This document shows positions 25,520 to 34,154 of a DNA stretch of 64,000 bases, one piece after another. Both the position numbers and the translations under genes were made by a program. The notes below the pieces were generated by a model. That model worked only from the letters and a program-made list of their open reading frames with translations. It ran no database searches and was not told where the DNA came from. The stretch is from Streptomyces sp. Ncost-T10-10d (GTDB lineage: Bacteria; Actinomycetota; Actinomycetes; Streptomycetales; Streptomycetaceae). The stretch covers positions 1 through 64,000 of the forward strand of contig NZ_FMDF01000224.1 in the NCBI RefSeq assembly GCF_900091955.1. Reading direction: 5' to 3'. The stretch's first letter is position 1. Each line of letters begins with the position of its first letter.

Positions 25520-26800
25520 GTGGCAGTGGCCGGTCTCGCGGTGGCGGCAGTCGTGGTGCTCGCGCTGCTCGTCGGCGTGCACCACTATCTGTGGCGCCGC
25601 TTCGTCGGTGACACGACGGCCGAGGGCGGCGCCCTGCGCCGGACCGGCACGGTGGCCGCCTGGCTCCTGCCGCTGCTGACCATCGGCGCCCTGGTCTCCG
25701 GCCGTACGGGTGCGCCCTTCTGGCTCCAGCGGGTGCTGGCCTGGCCGGGGTACCTGTGGCTGGCCGCGCTGCTGTATCTGACGCTGGCTCTGCTGGTGGG
25801 CGAGGCGGTGCGGCCGATTCTGCGACGGGTGCTCGCGGGCCGTGCGAACGAGTCAAGCCGGGTGAACCGTCCGTCGGTGACGAAGGTGTTCACGCCCGAG
25901 GCCGCCGACGCCCCCGCAACCCCCGCAGCGGACATCCTCGTCGCCGACGCCCCCACAGCGGACACCCGCGCCGTCCCCACGCGCCGTCTGTTCGTCGCGC
26001 GGGCCGTCGGGGGCGCCGCCGCCGTCGCCGGGCTCGGCACGGTCGGCTACGGCACGTACGGCGTGCTGCGCGGGCCGCGGGTCAAGCGGATCACCGTCCC
26101 GCTCGCCAAGCTGCCCCGCTCCGCGCACGGCTTCCGTATCGCCGTCGTCAGCGACATCCACCTCGGCCCGATCCTCGGCCGCGCCCACACCCAGCGGATC
26201 GTCGACACGATCAACCGGACCCAGCCGGATCTGGTCGCCGTCGTCGGGGATCTCGTCGACGGAACCGTCGCCGACCTCGGTCCGGCCGCGGAGCCGCTCG
26301 CGCAGCTGAGTGCCCGCCAGGGCAGCTTCTTCGTCACCGGTAATCACGAGTACTACTCCGGCGCCGCCCAATGGGTTGATCATGTAAGGGAATTGGGTCT
26401 TCATCCCTTGGAGAATGCCCGGACCGAGATCGACGGATTCGATCTTGCGGGCGTCAATGACATTGCCGGGGAGAGCGAGGGGCAGGGGCCCGACTTCGAT
26501 CGCGCGCTCGGTGACCGGGACCGTACCCGCGCCGCCGTCCTCCTCGCCCACCAGCCCGTCGTCATCCACGACGCCGTCGCCCACGGTGTGGACCTCCAGC
26601 TCTCCGGCCACACCCACGGCGGCCAGCTCTGGCCGGGCAATCTCATCGCAGGACTGGCCAATCCCACCGTCGCCGGGCTCGACCGCTACGGCGACACCCA
26701 GCTGTACGTCTCGCGTGGAGCGGGCGCCTGGGGGCCGCCCGTACGGGTCGGTGCACCCTCCGACATCACCGTCGTGGAGCTTGCCTCTCTGCAGGCCTGA
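25520..26800 (+). CDS. Membrane-bound calcineurin-like metallophosphoesterase
   Basis: A 426-aa protein. The N-terminal ~115 residues have three to four transmembrane helices and a Thr/Ala/Pro-rich loop follows to ~155. A Tat-like or TM segment (TRRLFVARAVGGAAAVAGLG) precedes the phosphoesterase domain. All metal motifs are present: VVSDIHLGPILGR, VVGDLVDG, TGNHEYYSG, LAHQP and LSGHTHGGQLWP. This is the YkuE-like group, which may act on lipid-linked phosphodiesters. GTG 25520 has GGGGGAG upstream. Confidence 0.93.
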   Translation: MAVAGLAVAAVVVLALLVGVHHYLWRRFVGDTTAEGGALRRTGTVAAWLLPLLTIGALVSGRTGAPFWLQRVLAWPGYLWLAALLYLTLALLVGEAVRPILRRVLAGRANESSRVNRPSVTKVFTPEAADAPATPAADILVADAPTADTRAVPTRRLFVARAVGGAAAVAGLGTVGYGTYGVLRGPRVKRITVPLAKLPRSAHGFRIAVVSDIHLGPILGRAHTQRIVDTINRTQPDLVAVVGDLVDGTVADLGPAAEPLAQLSARQGSFFVTGNHEYYSGAAQWVDHVRELGLHPLENARTEIDGFDLAGVNDIAGESEGQGPDFDRALGDRDRTRAAVLLAHQPVVIHDAVAHGVDLQLSGHTHGGQLWPGNLIAGLANPTVAGLDRYGDTQLYVSRGAGAWGPPVRVGAPSDITVVELASLQA

Positions 26801-26988
26801 CACTCCGTCGATGGCCTGTTACAGACCTTGTTGATCGGCCCAAGGTTTCAAGTGCCGAACAAAAGGCTATGAGTCCCAGTTTTGCTCTTCCAGATGTGAA
26901 AATCGTGTGATTGGCTGTGCGCGAGCATGCGGTGATGTGCGGATCTGGGCACAACGCCGAGGTGGGGCTGGTAAGGGAGAGCACGGCA

Positions 26989-28545
26989 ATGCGGTCGATC
27001 CGGCTACGGATTCTCGCGGTTCTCGCGGTTTTGGTCATCGCAGGCGTCGGCGCCTGGCAGCTGCTTCCCTCGGATGAGGTGAAGAAGGACCCGATCGCGG
27101 TCGGCACGACGGACGAAGTCACCTCGCTCGACCCGGCGGGTGCGTACGACGCCGGCTCCTGGGCGATGTACAGCAACATCTATCAGTCCCTCATGACGTT
27201 CAAGTCCGGGGCGATCGTCCCCGAACCCGACGCTGCCGAGAGCTGTGGGTTCATCGGTCAGAAGCTCCAGACGTACCAGTGCAAGCTGCGCGACGATCTG
27301 TTCTTCTCCAACGGCCGCAAGATCACCGCCGCCGATGTCAAGTACTCCATCGAGCGCATGATCAGGATCAAGACGGATGTCGGTCCGTCGGTGCTGTTCC
27401 CGAGCCTCAAGAACGTGGTGTCCGAGGGCCGCACCATCACTTTCAACCTCTCCTCGCGCGATGCGACCTTCCCGCAGAAGCTCGCCACGGGAGCCGGTTC
27501 GATCGTCGACCGCGAGTCGTACCCGCCGAACAAGCTCCGGGCCGGAAACACGGTGGACGGCTCGGGCCCCTACATCCTGAAGTCGTACCGGCCGGGCGTC
27601 ACCGCCGAACTGGTCCCCAACCCCCGGTACACGGGTGCGCTGAGCAAGACCGGTGTCCCGGTCACCGTGCACTACTACAAGGAGTCGGACGCACTCCTGG
27701 CGGCCTGGAAGTCCGGACAGATCGATGTGACGCACCGTCAGCTGCCGCCGGCCACGCTCGCCGAGCTGAACCCCGGCGACCCCGATCTGCGCGTCACCGA
27801 GGCGGACAGCGCCGAGATCCGCAATCTCGTCTTCAACGTCCGCGCCGGCTCCCCGTTCGCCGACAAGAAGGTCCGCCAGGCCATCGCGTCGCTCGTCGAC
27901 CGCGGGCCGCTGGTGACCGATATCTACAAGGGCACGGTCGAACCGCTCTACTCGCTGATCCCGCAGGGCTACATCGGGCACAGCACACCGTTCTTCGACG
28001 CCTACCCCACGCCCGACCTGGGGCGCGCCAAGAAGCTGATGGAGGAGGCCGGCGTGCAGACGCCGCTGCGCTTCACCTTCGGCTACCGCGGCGGCGACGA
28101 GGCGTATGCGAGGGAGACCGCGGAGCTGCGCCGCCAGCTGGAGGCGAGCGGCCTGTTCAAGGTCACGGTCAAGGCCGTCGACTGGCAGAAGTTCCAGAAG
28201 GAGTACGCGGCAGGGAAGTACGACGCGTACACCGTCGGCTGGCTCCCCGACTACCCGGACCCCGACACCTTCAGCCAGCCGCTGGTGGGCCACAGCAACA
28301 GCCTCCACAACGGCTACTCCAGCAAGAAGATGGACGCCCTGATCGGTGCCACGCTGCAGTACAGCGACCGCAGCCGTACCTCGGCGGACTTCAAGGAGCT
28401 CCAGGCGCTGGTCGGTGAGGATGTGCCGCTCGTGCCGCTGTGGCAGAAGAAGGACTACGTCGTCAGCACGACCGATGTCTCCGGTTCGCAGTACCTCTCG
28501 GACGGCACCGGCCTCTGGCGGCTGTGGGAACTGAAGCGGATCTGA
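26989..28545 (+). CDS. ABC-type peptide/oligosaccharide-binding protein (family 5)
   Basis: A 518-aa SBP_bac_5 protein. It has an N-terminal hydrophobic segment (LRILAVLAVLVIAGVGAWQLL) without a lipobox Cys, so it is anchored by the uncleaved helix or secreted. The family signature FSNGRKITAADVKYSIERMI lies around residue 105, and YPDPDTFSQPLVGHSNSLHN near the C-terminus is typical of dipeptide/oligopeptide binders. No permease or ATPase gene is nearby, so it is an orphan component. AAGGGAGA precedes ATG 26989. A strong terminator follows. Confidence 0.9.
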   Translation: MRSIRLRILAVLAVLVIAGVGAWQLLPSDEVKKDPIAVGTTDEVTSLDPAGAYDAGSWAMYSNIYQSLMTFKSGAIVPEPDAAESCGFIGQKLQTYQCKLRDDLFFSNGRKITAADVKYSIERMIRIKTDVGPSVLFPSLKNVVSEGRTITFNLSSRDATFPQKLATGAGSIVDRESYPPNKLRAGNTVDGSGPYILKSYRPGVTAELVPNPRYTGALSKTGVPVTVHYYKESDALLAAWKSGQIDVTHRQLPPATLAELNPGDPDLRVTEADSAEIRNLVFNVRAGSPFADKKVRQAIASLVDRGPLVTDIYKGTVEPLYSLIPQGYIGHSTPFFDAYPTPDLGRAKKLMEEAGVQTPLRFTFGYRGGDEAYARETAELRRQLEASGLFKVTVKAVDWQKFQKEYAAGKYDAYTVGWLPDYPDPDTFSQPLVGHSNSLHNGYSSKKMDALIGATLQYSDRSRTSADFKELQALVGEDVPLVPLWQKKDYVVSTTDVSGSQYLSDGTGLWRLWELKRI

Positions 28546-28584
28546 CGGTCCGTCGCGCCGGACCCGGCGCGTACGACAGGACCC

Positions 28585-28623
28585 GAGGGGCGGCCTCCCG
28601 GCACTGCCGGGAGGCCGCCCCTC
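28585..28623. terminator. Bidirectional intrinsic terminator
   Basis: An 18-bp perfect stem (GAGGGGCGGCCTCCCGGC with its complement at 28606-28623) and a 3-base loop, placed between the convergent binding-protein gene and the TetR operon that ends at 28627. Confidence 0.9.
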
Positions 28624-28626
28624 TGC

Positions 28627-29334
28627 CTAGGCCCGACGCTTCGCGGCGCCGGGCAGGAACTCCTCCAGCACCCCGTGAATCTGCCGTACCAGCGGTCGCA
28701 GCGCCCGGAACCGGGAGAGCGCGATGGCGCGGGCACCGATCGGGGCGGAGCGCTCGACCAGGCGGCGGCTGCGTTCGGTGTGCTCCGTCCGGTCGTACAC
28801 CCAGTAGAGCACCAGGCCCATCTGCATCAGCCACATCAACTGCGGGAGCAACTCGGCCAGTTCGGGATCGGTCTTGGCGTCGGAACCGGCCAGGCATCGC
28901 CGGTGGATGGAGATCGCCGCCTCGCGGGCCGCGACCGAATCCGCCGAGAACGGGCTGAGCGGGCTCTCCGGGTCGGCGGCGTTCTTGAAGAACTGGGCGG
29001 CGAAGCGGTGGTACGGCTCCGCCACGTCCAGCCACGTGAGCAGGACCCCGCGCATTCGCACCGCGAGGTCCTTGTCGCCGTCCAGGACCGGCTGGACCGC
29101 CGCTTCGTGCTCGGCGGCGAGCCGGTCGTAGAAGCCCTGTACGAGGTGTTCCTTGTTCGTGAAGTAGTAGTAGGCGTTCCCGACGGAGACGCCGGCCTCC
29201 TGGGCGATGGCCCGCATCGTCGTCTTGTCGTAGCCGCGTTCCTGGAAGAGCCGGAGCGCGGTTTCGAGGATGAGTGTGCGGGTCTGCTCGCTCTTGGGAG
29301 CCTTGACTTCCTTCACGTCCTTCGCTTCCTTCAC
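28627..29334 (-). CDS. TetR-family transcriptional regulator
   Basis: A 235-aa regulator. After a Lys-rich N-terminus (KEAKDVKEVKAPKSE) comes the TetR DNA-binding domain, residues ~15-62 (RTLILETALRLFQERGYDKT, then AIAQEAGVSVGNAYYYFTNK). The C-terminal ligand domain is typical in size. GTG 29334 or GTG 29337 is the start; several in-frame GTGs make it ambiguous. It is the last gene of an apparent operon (membrane protein, DCC-family protein, TetR) whose promoter carries two TTGAACnnGTTCAA palindromes, the likely autoregulatory sites. Confidence 0.88.
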   Translation of the reverse strand: MKEAKDVKEVKAPKSEQTRTLILETALRLFQERGYDKTTMRAIAQEAGVSVGNAYYYFTNKEHLVQGFYDRLAAEHEAAVQPVLDGDKDLAVRMRGVLLTWLDVAEPYHRFAAQFFKNAADPESPLSPFSADSVAAREAAISIHRRCLAGSDAKTDPELAELLPQLMWLMQMGLVLYWVYDRTEHTERSRRLVERSAPIGARAIALSRFRALRPLVRQIHGVLEEFLPGAAKRRA

Positions 29335-29360
29335 CACAGTCCCGAGGGTATCCGTCCCGG

Positions 29361-29789
29361 TCAGTCCCCAGGTTCGGGGACCGTACAGGCACTGTCCCCG
29401 TCGCCGCACGGCGTCGCGGTCAGCGACCGGTACTTCGCGGCGGCGAGCACGGTCGCCCGGGCGAACGGGCGGCCCGCCGGGGTGGTCAGCCAGTGGGACC
29501 TGGGCCGGTGTTCGGCCAGCGCCCAGAGGCAGACGATCCATGCGTCGGTCCCGCGGTAGATCTGCCCCCGGTCGCCGATCACGGTGATCTCGTCGAGCGT
29601 CCCGGCGTGATCGAGCCCGGGGAAGCGGCGGCGCGCTTCGTCGGAGGCCGCAGGGACGAGGTCGAGCGGGACGAGTTGGCGCTGCTTCATCAGCCACTGG
29701 CGCAGATGGACGCAGAGCGGGCACTGCGCGTCGTACAGCACCGTGAGGCGTTCGACGGGCAGCCCCTGCCCGCCTGTTCCGGCCGTCAT
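29361..29789 (-). CDS. DCC-family (DUF393) thiol-disulfide oxidoreductase-like protein
   Basis: A 142-aa protein with the family's signature near the N-terminus: LTVLYDAQCPLCVHLRQWL. It is named for the DxxCxxC motif (Asp-Ala-Gln-Cys-Pro-Leu-Cys), a thioredoxin-like redox site. ITVIGDRGQIYRGTDAW is also typical. ATG 29789 starts 7 bases after the stop of the preceding membrane-protein gene, so the two are coupled; the TetR gene starts 26 bp downstream. Confidence 0.9.
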   Translation of the reverse strand: MTAGTGGQGLPVERLTVLYDAQCPLCVHLRQWLMKQRQLVPLDLVPAASDEARRRFPGLDHAGTLDEITVIGDRGQIYRGTDAWIVCLWALAEHRPRSHWLTTPAGRPFARATVLAAAKYRSLTATPCGDGDSACTVPEPGD

Positions 29790-29796
29790 TGCGCGC

Positions 29797-30228
29797 TCAG
29801 GCCCTGGTGGCGGGGGCGGTCCACGGACCGTTTCCCGGACCCGTCCAGCCCTGCGGCGGTACGGGCGGGGTCTGCTCACGCTCCATCAGGCCCCTGCGGC
29901 GGATCTTGTTGAGCACATAGACGTTGCCGAGGTGCAGCACGCCGAGGACGAGCAGGACGACGCCGAGCTTCACCGACAGTGCCTCGAAGAGCCCGCGGGC
30001 GTCGGCGACGCCGTCGTCGTTCCTCAGGTAGAGGGTGACGAAGCCCAGGTTGACCAGGTAGAAGCCGACCACCAGCAGGTGGTTGACGGCATCGGCGAGT
30101 TTCTCGTTCCCGTGCAGCACATCGGCGAGGAACACCCTGCCGTTGCGGCTGAGCGTGCGCGCGACCCAGACGGTGAGCGCCACGCTGATCAGCAGGTAGA
30201 TGACGTACGCGACAACAGTGAGGTCCAT
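29797..30228 (-). CDS. Four-helix membrane protein
   Basis: A 143-aa integral membrane protein. Three clear hydrophobic helices can be seen (VAYVIYLLISVALTVWVA, LLVVGFYLVNLGFVTLYL, LGVVLLVLGVLHLGNVYVL), then a Pro/Gly-rich cytoplasmic tail. ATG 30228 has a strong GGAGGG site; the in-frame ATG at 30255 falls inside an operator palindrome and is less likely. It is the first gene of the operon with the DCC protein and TetR regulator. Function unknown. Confidence 0.82.
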   Translation of the reverse strand: MDLTVVAYVIYLLISVALTVWVARTLSRNGRVFLADVLHGNEKLADAVNHLLVVGFYLVNLGFVTLYLRNDDGVADARGLFEALSVKLGVVLLVLGVLHLGNVYVLNKIRRRGLMEREQTPPVPPQGWTGPGNGPWTAPATRA

Positions 30229-30241
30229 GCCCCACCCTCCC

Positions 30242-30255
30242 TTGAACGCGTTCAA
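30242..30255. promoter_or_regulatory. Operator palindrome 1 of the TetR operon
   Basis: TTGAACGCGTTCAA is a perfect 14-bp palindrome just upstream of the first gene of the TetR operon (start 30228). It shares the TTGAACnnGTTCAA consensus with the site at 30286, 44 bp away centre to centre (about four helical turns). TetR binding is inferred. Confidence 0.75.
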
Positions 30256-30285
30256 AAGCTGTTGTCATGGACTGTAGACCTGTCT

Positions 30286-30299
30286 TTGAACATGTTCAA
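30286..30299. promoter_or_regulatory. Operator palindrome 2 of the TetR operon
   Basis: TTGAACATGTTCAA, a perfect 14-bp palindrome of the same consensus as the site at 30242. It overlaps the stop codon (30296-30298) of the upstream MFS gene, so the two sites lie across the whole promoter gap of the TetR operon. Confidence 0.75.
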
Positions 30300-31522
30300 G
30301 CAGATGCCTCGGCGACTCGCTCCGCCTGCTTGCCGGGCACCCCGAAGCGCCGTACGCCCGGCACCGCCGCCGTCGCCAGGCAGGCGGCGCCGACCGCCAC
30401 CGCGGCGACGGCCAGGGGGACTTCGGCGCCCCAGGCCGAGGCGGCGAGCGGGGCCAGGGCGTATCCGAGTGGCATCGCGCCGAGGGAGAGCAGCCAGTCG
30501 TACGAGGTCACGCGGGCCAGGGCGTGCGCGGGCACGGCGGACTGGACCGAGGTCTCCCAGACCGGGTTGAGGAAGCCGAGCCCGGCCTGCGCGATGCCGT
30601 ACGCGGCGATGGTCACGACCACGGGCGCGTGGACGGCGAGGAGGCCGAGCGGGAGGGCGTACGTGGCGAGGCCCAGGTTGGCGACCAGGACCGGGCGACG
30701 GGGGTGGGCCCGGCCGGCCAGCAGGGAGCCGAGGAGCAGGCCGACCGCGCCGGTCTGGAGGAGGGCGACCCAGACTTCCTTGCCGCCCAGCTCCCGGACG
30801 AAGAGCGCCGGACCCACGGTCATCAGGACGGCCGCCGCGCCGTTCCAGACGGCGTGGGCGATCAGGCTCGTCCAGTACCAGTCGCGGCCCCTGACCTCGC
30901 TCCAGCCCTCCTTGAGATCGGTGAGCAGGGAACGCCGGGGGATGGGTACGTGCCGGACCTTCATGGCGGACAGCAGTGCCGCGCTCACCGCGAAGCTCGC
31001 GCCGTCCAGCACGAAGGCCCAGCCCGGGCCCGCGGTGAGGATCAGGGCTCCGGCGAGCGCCGGGCCGCCGAGCCGGGTCGCGCTGTTGACCACCGCCATC
31101 AGCGAGTTGGCGCGCAGCAGCCCCGACTCCGCCACGGTGCCGCGGATCAGCGGTGACACGGTCGGCATCGCGAACGCCCCGGCGGCGCCGCCGATCGCCT
31201 CGGCGAGGGCGATCTGCCAGAGCGCGGGGGAGCCGCCGAGCAGCTCCGCGCCGACGAAGAGCTGGGTCGCGCACCGCACGAGATCGGTGGTGAGCGCGAC
31301 GGTGCGGGCGTTGAAGCGGTCGCCCACGACGCCGCCCAGTGGCAGCAGGAGCAGCTTGGGGATCATTGCGCATCCCAGGACCAGCGCGAGTGCTCCGGTC
31401 GATCCTGTGGCCAGATAGACGGCCAGGGAGAGGGCGGTGGGGATGGCGGAGTCGCCGAGGAGGGAGAGGGTGCGTCCGATGAAGAGCAGGCGGAAGGCGC
31501 GCGTGCGCAAGGGGTGCGGCAT
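30296..31522 (-). CDS. MFS transporter
   Basis: A 408-aa major facilitator with about 12 transmembrane helices. It opens RAFRLLFIGRTLSLLGDSAI and has LPLGGVVGDRFNARTV in the loop 2-3 position (GxxxDR motif). This is the MFS_3/enterobactin-exporter-like group typical of drug efflux. It is divergent from the MarR regulator gene with 87 bp between them, so it is probably repressed by it and induced by a small molecule. Confidence 0.88.
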   Translation of the reverse strand: MPHPLRTRAFRLLFIGRTLSLLGDSAIPTALSLAVYLATGSTGALALVLGCAMIPKLLLLPLGGVVGDRFNARTVALTTDLVRCATQLFVGAELLGGSPALWQIALAEAIGGAAGAFAMPTVSPLIRGTVAESGLLRANSLMAVVNSATRLGGPALAGALILTAGPGWAFVLDGASFAVSAALLSAMKVRHVPIPRRSLLTDLKEGWSEVRGRDWYWTSLIAHAVWNGAAAVLMTVGPALFVRELGGKEVWVALLQTGAVGLLLGSLLAGRAHPRRPVLVANLGLATYALPLGLLAVHAPVVVTIAAYGIAQAGLGFLNPVWETSVQSAVPAHALARVTSYDWLLSLGAMPLGYALAPLAASAWGAEVPLAVAAVAVGAACLATAAVPGVRRFGVPGKQAERVAEASA

Positions 31523-31533
31523 GCGCGCAACCT

Positions 31534-31564
31534 ATTTCGGTTCCAAACTATTCGTCAACGAAAT
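31534..31564. promoter_or_regulatory. MarR-type operator candidates
   Basis: ATTTCG (31534-31539) and CGAAAT (31559-31564) form an inverted repeat, and TTCGTCAACGAA (31551-31562) is a shorter near-palindrome. They lie between the MFS start (31522) and the MarR start (31610), where a MarR dimer would control both genes. Confidence 0.5.
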
Positions 31565-31609
31565 ATCTTGTGCCGAAGCGTAGTTGGGGGCCGGGCGTAC
31601 GCTTTCCCC

Positions 31610-32119
31610 ATGGAGCGACGCGACTGGACCGACGGACATGTGGAGCGCTGGAAGCCGGTCCTTCCCCACCTCGATCCCGATGTCGAGGGCGCGGTGACCC
31701 GTATGAAGAAACTCTCCGTCCATCTGCGCCGGGTACGCGAACAGTCCCTGGTGGACTTCGACCTCGACCGCCAGGAGTTCGACACGCTCCACAAGCTGGC
31801 CGGACGCGGCGGGAAGGCGGCCCCCTCCGAGCTCGCCGCCGACCTCGACCTCGCGCCGGCCTCCGTCACCGGCCGGCTGGACGCGCTCGAACGGCGCGGC
31901 TTCGTCCGCCGCACACCCTCCACCACCGACCGCCGACGGGTCGATGTGGAACTCACCGCCGAGGGCCGCTCGACCTGGCTGGGCGCGATGGACGTTCTCG
32001 GCCATGAGGAGTACCGGCTGCTCGGCGTCCTCGACAAGGACGAACGCACGCTGCTCAACGACATGCTGCGGCGCATCATGGTGGTCGCCGAGGACCGGGG
32101 TGGCGCCGAGTGGGACTGA
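31610..32119 (+). CDS. MarR-family transcriptional regulator
   Basis: A 169-aa winged-helix regulator. Signatures are LDRQEFDTLHKLA, PSELAADLDLAPASVTGRLD (recognition helix), LERRGFVRRTPSTTDRRRVD (beta wing with the conserved DRR). ATG 31610 is chosen over an upstream in-frame ATG because that would run through the operator region. It is divergent from the MFS gene. Confidence 0.9.
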   Translation: MERRDWTDGHVERWKPVLPHLDPDVEGAVTRMKKLSVHLRRVREQSLVDFDLDRQEFDTLHKLAGRGGKAAPSELAADLDLAPASVTGRLDALERRGFVRRTPSTTDRRRVDVELTAEGRSTWLGAMDVLGHEEYRLLGVLDKDERTLLNDMLRRIMVVAEDRGGAEWD

Positions 32120-32138
32120 GGCGCGGGGTACCGGGCGC

Positions 32139-32590
32139 TCAGCCGGCTTCGTCGTCAGGGTCTCCGACGGCGTGATCGGCCGGCCCCGCCCGGAGTTCGT
32201 CCAGATCCTGCCCCAGGATGCGGCCGGGCGTCTCGTTCCACTGCGCACCGGGGCGCTCGGGGCTGTACAGCCGCAGGACCGATCGCCCGGTGAACTGCGG
32301 TGACCGCACAAGCTGTTCCAGGGCGACGACACAGCTGCGCCGCCACTCCCGCACCACCGTCGTCGCCAACTCCTCGGTGTCGGAGCCGGAGGGCTCGTAC
32401 CGGGCGCCGGGCCGCAGATGGCGGCCCTTCACCAGGCTGAGACCGGGCGTCGTCCGCCCGTCCGGCAGCACGATGTCCCGGCCCCGGGGGCCCGGGTGGA
32501 CTCGGCGAGAGCGCGGACCGGCCCGGCATACGCGTGGAGCCGGTCGCGATCCGGCGCGGCGACGGTGACGGTGTGCCGACGGCGGGCCAT
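32139..32590 (-). pseudogene. Hypothetical gene with a -1 frameshift
   Basis: The minus strand reads from ATG 32590 as ARRRHTVTVAAPDRDRLHAY... for about 36 codons. The coding character then continues in another frame, starting RDIVLPDGRTTPGLSLVKGR and ending at a TGA at 32139. The switch falls in the G/C run near 32480-32495 and would be repaired by one extra base, giving about 150 aa. Whether this is a true mutation or a sequencing error in the G/C run cannot be told. No known domain was recognised. Confidence 0.6.
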
Positions 32591-32602
32591 CCCCGCGGAC
32601 CG

Positions 32603-33205
32603 TCAGATGCTCATGGCGCGGGCCGTGTTGAGCTGGGCCATCACCATAGGGAAGGTATCCGGGCCCATCGCCGGGATCATCGTCGAGTGGTGCCTGCCGC
32701 CGCTGGTCACCGAGACCTGGATGAAGCCGGTCGTCTGCTTCTCCTTCATCAGGAGGAAGAGCAGGCCGACCAGGCAGAGCAGCGCGAAGACGATCGCGAG
32801 CACGATCGCGACCGTCGGGATCTTCTCCTCGGTGCGCGACAGGTCCGTGGCCGTCCACACGGCGCCCTTGAGCGGCATCGTTCCGGCCGGCGTCACGATC
32901 TGGTCGTTCATGACGGTGATGTCGCCGAACGTCAGCATCGGCACACCGCCGCCGGGCAGTGCGCCCGGCTGCTGCGGGAAGCCGTAACCGGGCATGGTCG
33001 GCTGGGCCGCCTGGCCCTGCGGGTAGCCGTAACCGGGGCCGGGCTGGGCCGCGGACTCGGGCAGCTGCTGCGGGTAGCCGTAGGCCGGCGTGCCCGAGCC
33101 GGGCCGGTCATGCCCCTGGCCGTCCGCGACGGTGGGCGGATTGCCCGGCTGCTGGGGAGGCCCCCACTTGTATGAGTCGTCCGCGTACGGATTCGGATCG
33201 CTCAA
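32603..33205 (-). CDS. Membrane protein with GYGYPQ-rich N-terminus
   Basis: A 200-aa protein. The first 85 residues are Gly/Pro/Gln/Tyr-rich with three GYGYPQ/GYGFPQ-like copies, resembling the N-terminus of the RDD protein at 6643. A soluble segment (LTFGDITVMNDQIVTPAGTM) follows, then one transmembrane helix (IPTVAIVLAIVFALLCLVGL) and a C-terminal ~45 residues. The start is taken as TTG 33205 (protein SDPNPYADDSYKW) with GGGGAACG just upstream. Function unknown. Confidence 0.78.
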   Translation of the reverse strand: MSDPNPYADDSYKWGPPQQPGNPPTVADGQGHDRPGSGTPAYGYPQQLPESAAQPGPGYGYPQGQAAQPTMPGYGFPQQPGALPGGGVPMLTFGDITVMNDQIVTPAGTMPLKGAVWTATDLSRTEEKIPTVAIVLAIVFALLCLVGLLFLLMKEKQTTGFIQVSVTSGGRHHSTMIPAMGPDTFPMVMAQLNTARAMSI

Positions 33206-33317
33206 CGTTCCCCGCTTTCGATCAAGACTGTGTGCCCCGTGCCTTGCTGCGCCGGAGACGGCGAACCGGTGTCCGGTTCCGCATGACGGTACCGTCAAGA
33301 CCCGAGCGGTGCAGCAA

Positions 33318-33360
33318 GAGGCCCCGTTTCCCACAGTGTTCGTGCGGAAAACGGGGCCTC
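33318..33360 (-). terminator. Intrinsic terminator of the sdh operon
   Basis: GAGGCCCCGTTT (33318-33329) pairs exactly with AAACGGGGCCTC (33349-33360) around a 19-base loop, 27 bp after the sdhB stop. Transcribed from the minus strand, the stem is followed by GCACC rather than a U tract, as is common in Streptomyces. Confidence 0.8.
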
Positions 33361-33386
33361 GGATGCAACTGGTGCGCCGGTGGCGG

Positions 33387-34154
33387 TCAGAAGCGGCGCG
33401 TGATCAGCGCCCGCTTGACCTCCTGGATCGCCTTGGTGACCTCGATGCCACGCGGGCAGGCGTCCGTGCAGTTGAAGGTCGTGCGGCAACGCCACACACC
33501 GTCACGGTCGTTGAGGATCTCCAGGCGCTGCTCGCCGCCCTCGTCGCGCGAGTCGAAGATGAAGCGGTGCGCGTTGACGATCGCCGCCGGGCCGAAGTAC
33601 TGGCCGTCGTTCCAGAACACCGGGCACGAGGACGTGCACGCGGCGCACAGGATGCACTTGGTCGTGTCGTCGAACCGCTCGCGGTCCTCGGCGGACTGCA
33701 GACGCTCGCGGGTCGGCTCGTTCCCCTTGGTGATGAGGAAGGGCATGACATCGCGGTACGCCTGGAAGAACGGGTCCATGTCGACCACGAGGTCCTTGAG
33801 GACCGTGAGGCCCTTGATGGCCTCGACCGTGATCGGCTTCTCCGGGTTGATGTCCTTGATCAGCGTCTTGCAGGCGAGCCTGTTCTTGCCGTTGATCCGC
33901 ATCGCGTCGGAGCCGCAGATGCCGTGCGCGCAGGAGCGACGGAACGTCAGCGTGCCGTCGATGTCCCACTTGATCTTGTGAAGGGCGTCGAGAACACGCT
34001 CCTTGGGGTCGATCTCGATCTGGAAGTCCTGCCACTGGGCCTCGTCGGAGACCTCGGGGTTGAAGCGGCGGATCCGGAAGGTGACCGTGATGTACGGGGA
34101 GGCAGGGGACGCCGAGGGGCCGGTCTCCACCTTGTCCATGGTCGGGGTAGCCAT
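33387..34154 (-). CDS. sdhB: Succinate dehydrogenase iron-sulfur subunit
   Basis: A 255-aa subunit carrying the three Fe-S clusters that pass electrons from SdhA to the membrane anchor. The 2Fe-2S ligands are in SCAHGICGSDAMRINGKNRL plus the next AC, and the 4Fe-4S and 3Fe-4S ligands in CILCAACTSSCPVF and CRTTFNCTDACPRGI. Its ATG shares the A of the sdhA stop (TGATG), so translation is coupled. Last gene of sdhCDAB. Confidence 0.97.
   Translation of the reverse strand: MATPTMDKVETGPSASPASPYITVTFRIRRFNPEVSDEAQWQDFQIEIDPKERVLDALHKIKWDIDGTLTFRRSCAHGICGSDAMRINGKNRLACKTLIKDINPEKPITVEAIKGLTVLKDLVVDMDPFFQAYRDVMPFLITKGNEPTRERLQSAEDRERFDDTTKCILCAACTSSCPVFWNDGQYFGPAAIVNAHRFIFDSRDEGGEQRLEILNDRDGVWRCRTTFNCTDACPRGIEVTKAIQEVKRALITRRF

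Noticed and set aside
26801..26988. Small gene between the phosphoesterase and the binding protein
   Set aside because: The in-frame upstream extension of the binding protein (from 26911) lacks a ribosome site and places the signal helix too far in; the gap is AT-richer and looks like promoter.
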